From contig JAKAAD010000029.1 in NCBI GenBank assembly GCA_021802305.1, forward strand, positions 1 to 11,150: a stretch of DNA of 11,150 bases, in the 5' to 3' direction. This DNA is from a bacterium (GTDB lineage: Bacteria > Chlamydiota > Chlamydiia > Chlamydiales > Rhabdochlamydiaceae). Shown here one piece after another: positions 5,530 through 11,150 of the stretch. Under the pieces are notes generated by a model. That model worked only from the letters and a program-made list of their open reading frames with translations, was not told where the DNA came from and ran no database searches. The position numbers and the translations under genes are program-made. Position 1 is the stretch's first letter, and each line of letters begins with the position of its first letter.

Positions 5530-7034
5530 TAGATTTTCCTCGTCATGCGAAGAATTTCACTCGTAGAGGTACCTCCTTGCAAGACAAATGCAGCGCCTTC
5601 TTCACGGAGAGAAGGAATGCCGCAACTGCGCGCAACTTTTTCCATCTCCCATGCATCCGGACTTTTTAAAAGTTGCTGTTTGAGTTCTTGCACAAAGGGC
5701 ATGATTTCGTAAATGCCGCTTCTTCCTTTATAGCCCGTGTGAAAACAGATCGCACACCCCGGACTGCGATAAAGGACTCCATCGATAAGCGCACTTCTAT
5801 CTAAACCCAATTCCTTGAGTTCTTGATCGCTCGGGGAATAGCTTGCTTTGCAGTGGGGACAATTTTTGCGCACTAAGCGTTGTGCAACAACTCCAATCAA
5901 TGTGGAAGAGAGCAAGTAGGGTTCAATGCCCATGTCGACAAGTCTTACAATGGCAGAAGCTGCATCGTTTGTGTGCAATGTGCTCAGCACGAGATGGCCC
6001 GTCAGCGCTGCTTGGATCGCAATTTCCGCTGTTTCGCGATCGCGAATCTCCCCAATCATGATGACATCGGGATCTTGTCGCAAGATAGCACGCAATCCTA
6101 TGGCAAACGTAAGGGGAATTTTGGGTTGTACTCCCATTTGGGCAATGTTTTGCAATTTGTATTCGACGGGATCTTCAATCGTCATCACATTTGTTGCACT
6201 ATTTGCGATGGATGAAAGGGCGCTGTAGAGCGTTGTTGTTTTTCCACTTCCCGTTGGACCCGTCACGAGAATCATCCCTTCGCTGCATTTGAGCCATGAG
6301 ACAAACGTTCTTTCTTGGTTTTTTTGCATGCCTAGCTGTTCAAAGCCTAGTTGTAAATCCGTTTTGTCCAAAATTCTCAAAGTGACTCTTTCTCCATATA
6401 CAACGGGAATGGTACTTACGCGAAAATCTATCTCTTTTTCTCCAACGCGCAGTTTGATGCGTCCATCTTGCGGGAGGCGATGCTCTGCTACGTCTAATCG
6501 CGCAAGCACTTTGATTCGAGAGATGATTTGCGCTTGGTATTCCCTAGGAGGCGCATCTCTCTTTTGTAATACACCATCAATGCGATACCTCACAGAGAGC
6601 CCATGTTCAAAGGGCTCAAAATGCACGTCTGATGCCTTTTGTTGTATTGCTTCGAGGAGAATTGCGTTGACCATGCGCACAGAAAGCGCATCGTCTTGGG
6701 GATCTAAAAGATCGTATTCTCCTTCTCTATTCTTCTGCTCTGCAAATGGGATGGTCGTACTGACTTCCGGTGCCTTGTTCTCTTTAGGTTGATAACAGTG
6801 TGCAATCGCTTGATCTAGCGCAGCTTTACTGACAGCAATCCCTTGAATCTCTTTTCCTGTTACATAACGCACTTCTTCTAACACTTCGATATCATCTTCG
6901 CGTAGAGTCGCTAGAAGCAACATGCCGTTACTTTCTGCAACGGGAAGCACCTGCTTTTGTTTGACAAAAGCGTAGGGTAACAAGCGCACTCTTTCTTGTA
7001 CAAAAGAAAATTGGGAAAGATCGTTGATCGCCAT
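5529..7034 (-). CDS. gspE: GspE assembly ATPase of type II secretion
   Basis: 501 residues, full length for GspE/PilB. An N-terminal N1E-like domain (about 1-85) leads into the N2E domain (about 105-235), which holds SDVHFEP (135-141) and RYRIDGVL (149-156). The C-terminal ATPase domain has Walker A GPTGSGKT (259-266), an Asp box at TIEDPVEY (285-292), Walker B DVIMIGEIRD (323-332) and the His box HLVLSTLHTND (347-357). A zinc-binding tetracysteine element is intact: CPHC (392-395) and CAIC (427-430). All catalytic residues expected for an active hexameric ATPase are present. It hydrolyses ATP on the cytoplasmic face to power pseudopilus extension. The gene begins with a TAATG overlap to gspD. 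Type IV pilus PilB is the alternative, but the secretin, GspF and pseudopilin neighbours point to T2S. Confidence 0.97.
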   Translation of the reverse strand: MAINDLSQFSFVQERVRLLPYAFVKQKQVLPVAESNGMLLLATLREDDIEVLEEVRYVTGKEIQGIAVSKAALDQAIAHCYQPKENKAPEVSTTIPFAEQKNREGEYDLLDPQDDALSVRMVNAILLEAIQQKASDVHFEPFEHGLSVRYRIDGVLQKRDAPPREYQAQIISRIKVLARLDVAEHRLPQDGRIKLRVGEKEIDFRVSTIPVVYGERVTLRILDKTDLQLGFEQLGMQKNQERTFVSWLKCSEGMILVTGPTGSGKTTTLYSALSSIANSATNVMTIEDPVEYKLQNIAQMGVQPKIPLTFAIGLRAILRQDPDVIMIGEIRDRETAEIAIQAALTGHLVLSTLHTNDAASAIVRLVDMGIEPYLLSSTLIGVVAQRLVRKNCPHCKASYSPSDQELKELGLDRSALIDGVLYRSPGCAICFHTGYKGRSGIYEIMPFVQELKQQLLKSPDAWEMEKVARSCGIPSLREEGAAFVLQGGTSTSEILRMTRKI

Positions 7035-9355
7035 TAACGCCTAAACAACTGTTCTAATGCATTTGCAAAATAACATTTGCGTTCTTTTTCCAGAGCTTCT
7101 TGCATTCTTTCCAGAAACTCCGGGATCTCACCGGGTCGTTTTTTGAGTTCTTGTTCGCGTATCTTTAGAAGCTCTTCTTTGGGATCTAAAATAATCTTAG
7201 GGGTAATGAAAATGAACATCTCAGTGCTATGATTGAGAAGTTTTGTCGAGCCAAAGAGCTTCCCTAACCCGGGAATGTCTCCGAGAAAGGGAATGCGATC
7301 TTCTCGATCTTCAGAGGTCTTTCTTCGCATCCCCCCCAAAATGACGGTCTCCCCATCTAAGATGCGCACTTCGTTTTCCACATGGCGTCGATCGACAAGG
7401 GGACGATCATCAGGACTTGGACGCGTCGTATCAAAGGTAATATTCGTCTTCAATGTCACAAATCCCTTTTCGCTATCGCCTACCTCTTCTTCGCTGAGGT
7501 GAACCGTAGGGGTGACATTGATCGTAATTCCATACTGTGCACGCGTATAAGACTTCTCAAACGCGATGCCTTTGTTCGTATCAATGGGGGCGGCGCCATT
7601 GTTGATCGAAATCTCTTCGACAATGGAAATGGAAACGGGCGTTTGATTGACTGTAATCGTAGAAGGGGCCGCATTGAGTTGAATATCTTCTTGTGTCATC
7701 AAAAAACTCATGATCAAATCATAAGCAGGGAACGCAGCACTTTTGCCATGGTGTAACAAATACTGAAGCACTCCGCTTCCATAGGGCGCGTTATTCGTTT
7801 GAAAACGGGCTCCATTATGGTGCGATCCAATCCTGAGCAAATTGAGGCCAAAGTTATTCTCGGAATGAAGACGCTTTTCAAATAAGAGAATCTCGATTTG
7901 CACCATGCGTTTGGGAATGTCCAATTTTTTCAAGAGTTCCTTTACTTTCGCGCAGATATCTCGTCGAACAACCATTAAAATGGCTCCTGTTTTTGGATCG
8001 GGGATAAAATGTTCGGAAGCGCCTGTTTCGATTTCCAGCGATGCTTGATTCTTGGGTTGCGTAAGTTCGGGAGCTATAACGGGCAAAGGAGGAGTTATCG
8101 CATATCCATCCGGAGGGGCTTTGAATTGCGGGCCAGTTGATTTATAGGCTGCTTCTGTTTCCTTGGGCTCAGATGACATCACCAAGGATAGATAGACCTT
8201 CTCCAAGATTTTCGCTAAGTCTTCAGGGTTGCTGTGTTTACAATGATAGAGAGAAATAGTCATTTCAGCCGGGTTTTGCAGTTGACTTTCCGTGTCGCGT
8301 ACGATCTTTTCTGCGCGCTCAACAACCTCTCTAGAACCTACGCAAGCTAATGCATTTCCTTGATCAAACGCAAAGATATGAATGGATTCTCCTTCTTGCT
8401 TATTGAAGGGACGGGCCTTATCGACCATTTCTCCAAAAAAGGAGAGAAGTACCCGCTCCATTTCCTTGGCAGAGATCTTGGACACGGGAATCACCCGCAC
8501 TGTTTTCCCTTGAGCATCTTTCCACACTGCATCGTATAGCGTGAGCAACTTTTCGATTTCTTTTTTAGACGAAATGATCGCGATTTTCGTTCCCACTCCA
8601 TATACAAAAGTGTTGCGCATATCAGCGAATTTTTCGAAAAAGTGCATGGAAGACTTGCATTGTTCCGGAGCAGGGGAAAAGATAAAAAAAACACGCGCGC
8701 GATCAGGAAGATGTGCAAGTTGCTGCACTGAGGTTGCGATCGTTGCTGCAAAGTGCGGCTCCTGCTTGACAAGGTAGAGCGAGCGCACATAGGGATTGAG
8801 CACTTTTATTCCCACTCCATACTGTTCTAAGAAGATTTCCAATAGCTCCGTCCATGAAGCACGCGGAATAGGTATGGCTGATGTAATGTTCATTTCGATC
8901 CCAGCCACTTCTGGAGGAATAAGATATAGATAATCCTGAGAACCATACTCAATGACAAATCGAAAGAGAGACATTTGTGTCTGATCCCAAGGAGTCTTTT
9001 CTTCTTCCCCTTCTTCAGCTGCGATCTTTTCTCGCCAATTCGTTTCGATTTCCTGAATTTCTTCCTTGATAGCATGGATATGCGCTAAAAGGGCTTTCAC
9101 CACTTCTTCCTCTTCACTGCTTTGCCAAAGCTCTTGCGCTTGTGCATAGCAATCAGCAAGCTCTTTTCGCAAACGCTTTAGCTGTTGATTATTCTCTTGT
9201 GCAATGATTTCGATCTCCGAAGGCTCATCTTCAAGATCGCTTTTTTCTTCTGCATAAAGAGAAACCCAGAAGGTGAGTACAAGGACGAATATTTGGCGGA
9301 ACATTCGCCGCAACCAACCATCAATTTTCCAAGTTGTTTCGAGATCCCTCTTCAC
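7034..9355 (-). CDS. gspD: GspD secretin, outer-membrane pore of type II secretion
   Basis: About 773 residues from the GTG at 9355, which overlaps the upstream stop as GTGA and has a purine-rich AAGAAGAG before it. The ATG at 9304 (756 residues, signal peptide at once) and the ATG at 9397 (787 residues) are alternatives. The sequence shows a signal peptide (hydrophobic 22-33, likely cut after LYA), an acidic segment of high helix potential (about 40-122), the periplasmic N domains (about 126-480) with DPKTGAILMVVRRD as the last strand pair, and the secretin core (about 484-720). The hallmark IPFLGDIPGLGKLF is at 688-701, preceded by VRILDGETVILGG and followed by EMFIFITPKII. A charged tail of about 45 residues may be the pilotin-binding S-domain region. 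GspD forms the multimeric channel through which folded substrates cross the outer membrane. A long, poorly conserved linker (about 390-445) is rich in Pro. Confidence 0.95.
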   Translation of the reverse strand: MKRDLETTWKIDGWLRRMFRQIFVLVLTFWVSLYAEEKSDLEDEPSEIEIIAQENNQQLKRLRKELADCYAQAQELWQSSEEEEVVKALLAHIHAIKEEIQEIETNWREKIAAEEGEEEKTPWDQTQMSLFRFVIEYGSQDYLYLIPPEVAGIEMNITSAIPIPRASWTELLEIFLEQYGVGIKVLNPYVRSLYLVKQEPHFAATIATSVQQLAHLPDRARVFFIFSPAPEQCKSSMHFFEKFADMRNTFVYGVGTKIAIISSKKEIEKLLTLYDAVWKDAQGKTVRVIPVSKISAKEMERVLLSFFGEMVDKARPFNKQEGESIHIFAFDQGNALACVGSREVVERAEKIVRDTESQLQNPAEMTISLYHCKHSNPEDLAKILEKVYLSLVMSSEPKETEAAYKSTGPQFKAPPDGYAITPPLPVIAPELTQPKNQASLEIETGASEHFIPDPKTGAILMVVRRDICAKVKELLKKLDIPKRMVQIEILLFEKRLHSENNFGLNLLRIGSHHNGARFQTNNAPYGSGVLQYLLHHGKSAAFPAYDLIMSFLMTQEDIQLNAAPSTITVNQTPVSISIVEEISINNGAAPIDTNKGIAFEKSYTRAQYGITINVTPTVHLSEEEVGDSEKGFVTLKTNITFDTTRPSPDDRPLVDRRHVENEVRILDGETVILGGMRRKTSEDREDRIPFLGDIPGLGKLFGSTKLLNHSTEMFIFITPKIILDPKEELLKIREQELKKRPGEIPEFLERMQEALEKERKCYFANALEQLFRR

Positions 9356-10533
9356 CTTTTTCTCTTCTTCATCTCTTCTAAGGGCAACGAGATGCATTGG
9401 TAGGATGTTCGGAGTTCATTGAACAACGTTCCCTGCATGACCATTCCTTTCTTTGTTTTTTCCACGCGATCGCAAACGAAAAGTATTCCTTTCCATTGAT
9501 GTTCTAATGCTTTTTTTCTGTCCGAACCCCGTCGAATATACCTCCAATTCCCCGACGTATGCAACAACCAATCCCCTTCGCGCAGTACAAATTGTCGAGA
9601 ACCCAAACGACATAGAATCAATCCTGTGGGAGTGATTTGCGCACTTGCGGGCAGCAAATCGCGTTGTGGTGGAATGGAAGATGTCTCTTCGGGAATATGG
9701 AAAAAACTACTTCCTATCCCGGTGCAATCCCATCCTTGCAGTAGAATCCCATCCGGTTGCACCTCTTGTACCACCATAAGTGGAGAGGTAGGGTCCAGAG
9801 ATTCATGAGATATCCTCCACTTTTCTCTCGTATATTGTACAAAGTCCCCGGGCGATACAAAAAGGGCATAGCTCTTTCCTCCCTCGGTGAAGAGCAATTT
9901 TTTGTTTTCCTTTCGTCCCTTCCCAAACCGTTCATACAACTCATCTCGTCCCAGATAGCGCGCATTTAGTAGCAAATGATCCAGAGCTTCCGCGTTCCTC
10001 ATCACAGCAGGTGCAACATGTGCGATATATTCTCCTTTTTCTGTTCCCATTGCTAGAGTGCGGCCCACTTCTATCAACACTTCATCGCCGTCAAGAAAAA
10101 TGGGTTTCACCCAAAATTGTGTGGGCTCTTCGCTCCATTGCAACCCATGTCCTTGTGCCTCTTCGCGTAAGTAAAGAAATTGTCCTGACTCTACAATGAC
10201 CGTTTTGGACCCTACGACCATGCGAATTTTTCGTTTCGCAACATCCGGTCGCGTGGTGATACCAGAAATAGAAATGCATTCTACAACGCGTGCGATCCAT
10301 CCTCTCTTCTGCGTGGACTGTAGAGATAGCGCTCCTGTTCCAATGACATCTAAAGAAAGAGGAGGAGCAGATTGCTCTCTTCTCAGCATAGGTACAACGG
10401 TCCTATGAAAGGATATGGGAGTACAAAAGTACCATGCGATTCCCAAGCAGAGCGAAATAAAAACGAGTGCCATCACGGAACTTCTCATTCCATCGCGGAA
10501 AAATTGCGTCTGTTGTCTTGCTACGAAAAGCAT
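9352..10533 (-). CDS. Bitopic membrane protein in the GspC/PilP position of the T2S operon
   Basis: 393 residues from the ATG at 10533; the ATG at 10488 (378 residues) is also possible, and neither has a good Shine-Dalgarno. One membrane helix (about 19-37, MALVFISLCLGIAWYFC) near the N-terminus leaves a large periplasmic part, the topology of GspC. There is no recognisable PDZ domain. Instead a motif recurs three times: ESGQFLYLREEAQGHGLQW (near 115-133), SPGDFVQYTREKWR (near 227-240) and REGDWLLHTSGNWR (near 318-331). Each is Gly-Asp/Gln-aromatic-hydrophobic then Trp, and each follows a short beta-strand-like stretch. The tail is strongly basic (MKKRKR). It is first in the operon and adjoins gspD, as the uncharacterised gene CT573 adjoins gspD in C. 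trachomatis (recalled, not checked). A connector between the inner-membrane platform and the secretin is a reasonable guess, not an established function. Confidence 0.8.
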   Translation of the reverse strand: MLFVARQQTQFFRDGMRSSVMALVFISLCLGIAWYFCTPISFHRTVVPMLRREQSAPPLSLDVIGTGALSLQSTQKRGWIARVVECISISGITTRPDVAKRKIRMVVGSKTVIVESGQFLYLREEAQGHGLQWSEEPTQFWVKPIFLDGDEVLIEVGRTLAMGTEKGEYIAHVAPAVMRNAEALDHLLLNARYLGRDELYERFGKGRKENKKLLFTEGGKSYALFVSPGDFVQYTREKWRISHESLDPTSPLMVVQEVQPDGILLQGWDCTGIGSSFFHIPEETSSIPPQRDLLPASAQITPTGLILCRLGSRQFVLREGDWLLHTSGNWRYIRRGSDRKKALEHQWKGILFVCDRVEKTKKGMVMQGTLFNELRTSYQCISLPLEEMKKRKR

Positions 10534-10561
10534 AAAAAATAAAAGATTAGAAGATCGTGCT

Positions 10562-10590
10562 AATAAACAACAAGTTTGACTCTTTGACAA
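10562..10590 (-). promoter_or_regulatory. Candidate promoter of the T2S operon
   Basis: Minus-strand TTGTCA (10590-10585), a 17-base spacer and TTTATT (10567-10562), with a predicted start about 20 bases before the ATG at 10533. The -35 hexamer is largely shared with the divergent plus-strand promoter, because TTTGACAA reads nearly the same on both strands. No other promoter-like element is seen inside the operon, but the interior was not scanned exhaustively. Confidence 0.4.
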
Positions 10591-10612
10591 AATTATTTTT
10601 AACAGTTATTTA
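10584..10612 (+). promoter_or_regulatory. Candidate promoter of the 10633 gene
   Basis: TTGACA (10584-10589), a 17-base spacer and TATTTA (10607-10612). The predicted start is close to 10619, leaving only about 14 bases of leader and no Shine-Dalgarno before the ATG at 10633. Just upstream TTTGAC occurs twice, at 10574-10579 and 10582-10588 region, eight bases apart, and the second copy forms part of the -35 box. Confidence 0.45.
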
Positions 10613-10632
10613 TCCGAAAAGATTCATACCTT

Positions 10633-10980
10633 ATGGCCTTGCCTTACAATTTTGCACAGCCTCCTCATGAAGAAGCACATCGCTATTTTCGCAATGCCTG
10701 TATTGCTTTTCAAAAATGTGTAAAAACTTCCACCCACATTGAAGAGCTCCAAGAACACATGCTTCGCTTCCTCGATGCTTCTAAACAAATGCACTGGAAA
10801 CATCCTCATACTTCTACCTACCGAAAAGAAGAAGGGGAGAAGGCGATTGCAAACGTATGCACGCAATGCAAGCGCTACATAGAACAGCTCGAGGCTCATC
10901 CTGAAGAAGCCCAAACTCAAGACCTATTAGATGCTCTGAGGGAGATAGAACGTCTCATTGATAATTTTCAAATTGAATAG
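10633..10980 (+). CDS. Small helical protein of unknown function
   Basis: 115 residues with no signal peptide or membrane segment, so probably cytoplasmic. Composition is rich in Glu, Gln, Ala, His and Lys, and two or three amphipathic helices are likely. The last (about 82-115, YIEQLEAHPEEAQTQDLLDALREIERLIDNF) has coiled-coil-like heptad character. A Cys-x-x-Cys pair (CTQC) lies in the second half; with no second pair nearby it does not define a zinc finger. I do not recognise the family. Evidence that it is a real gene is the clean 348-base frame, a near-consensus promoter immediately upstream and the lack of any competing frame of better quality. It diverges from the T2S operon, so the two may share control, but nothing in the protein ties it to secretion. 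Confidence 0.75.
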   Translation: MALPYNFAQPPHEEAHRYFRNACIAFQKCVKTSTHIEELQEHMLRFLDASKQMHWKHPHTSTYRKEEGEKAIANVCTQCKRYIEQLEAHPEEAQTQDLLDALREIERLIDNFQIE

Positions 10981-10995
10981 ATAGTTAAAAATACT

Positions 10996-11014
10996 ATTGA
11001 AATAATATTTCAAT
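10996..11014. promoter_or_regulatory. Perfect palindrome with 9-base arms between two plus-strand genes
   Basis: ATTGAAATA, one central A, then TATTTCAAT. It lies 16 bases after the stop at 10980 and about 50 bases before the ATG at 11063. It covers the candidate -35 box TTGAAA (10997-11002) of a possible promoter whose -10 is TATATA (11021-11026, spacer 18). This position suits an operator. The stem is almost all A-T with no U-tract, so it is a poor terminator. Confidence 0.4.
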
Positions 11015-11062
11015 TATTGTTATATAAAAAGTATATACTCTTCATACTATAACTGAGGTGCT

Positions 11063-11150
11063 ATGGACGGGCAAAAATCAAAAGAAGGCGTTTCTATCCG
11101 AGAAATTGGATCTTTTACACAAAGACATTGTTTTGAACTCTTTTTTGCTG
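11063..11150 (+). CDS. Start of an unidentified gene, 3' end outside the window
   Basis: Twenty-nine codons from an ATG with a good Shine-Dalgarno (GAGGTG, 11055-11060) and AT-rich promoter-like sequence upstream. The visible product begins with a charged stretch (MDGQKSKEGVSIREIG) and turns hydrophobic at the edge (FELFFA), which could be the start of a membrane segment. Too little is present to name a family. Confidence 0.6.
   Translation, partial: MDGQKSKEGVSIREIGSFTQRHCFELFFA

Noticed and set aside
10534..10590. TTG start at 10590 for the GspC-position protein
   Set aside because: It would begin inside the candidate -35 element and adds 19 residues without family support; ATG codons at 10533 and 10488 are better.
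1..11150. CRISPR array, tRNA or rRNA genes, or a complete mobile element
   Set aside because: No regularly spaced direct repeats, no cloverleaf or rRNA sequence and no intact transposase or integrase were seen when reading both strands by eye.

Overview
The window looks like the chromosome of a member of the Chlamydiae, probably one of the amoeba- or arthropod-associated (environmental) lineages rather than Chlamydia itself. The main reason is a compact type II secretion (T2S) cluster in the order secretin, GspE ATPase, GspF platform protein, GspG pseudopilin. As I recall, this is the order of the gspD-gspE-gspF-gspG block of Chlamydia trachomatis (CT572 to CT569), which also has an uncharacterised gene beside gspD. 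The transposase remnant and recent gene duplication fit a larger environmental-chlamydia genome. The assignment is inference; no rRNA or other taxonomic marker is present.

Left part (1-1340, minus strand): a large, incomplete gene for an exported MORN-repeat (YwqK-like) protein, with a clear signal peptide and about fifteen repeats. It runs off the left edge. A 250-base gap follows (1341-1590), holding an operator-like dyad, a large imperfect inverted repeat and a perfect 16-base palindrome.

Next (1591-2922, minus strand): two near-identical small membrane-protein genes, 128 codons each and about 79% identical in protein. Each has a strong Shine-Dalgarno sequence and the same TTGACA-N18-TAATGT promoter, so the duplication included the control region. 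The roughly 490-base gap between them carries, on the plus strand, the N-terminal stump of an ISAs1-family transposase, plus a hairpin that could end transcription of the right-hand copy.

Core (3019-10533, minus strand): one tightly packed operon read right to left. It encodes a bitopic membrane protein in the GspC/PilP position, GspD secretin, GspE ATPase, GspF platform, GspG major pseudopilin, a GspH-like minor pseudopilin and a PEBP (YbhB/YbcL) protein. Every junction after the first is an ATGA or TAATG overlap, and the first may be a GTGA overlap, so all seven genes are probably translationally coupled. Together they give the inner-membrane motor, the pseudopilus and the outer-membrane pore. 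GspI, J, K, L, M and the prepilin peptidase are not in the window.

Right end (10584-11150, plus strand): a promoter region diverging from the T2S operon, with overlapping -35 elements, drives a small helical protein that I do not recognise. An AT-rich intergenic region with a perfect 9-bp-arm palindrome follows, then the first 29 codons of another unrecognised gene.

The most unusual points are serine instead of glycine before the cleavage site in both pseudopilins, a GspG without its usual C-terminal calcium loop, a secretin with an acidic coiled-coil preface, a GspC-position protein with a threefold internal motif, and a PEBP gene coupled to the T2S operon.
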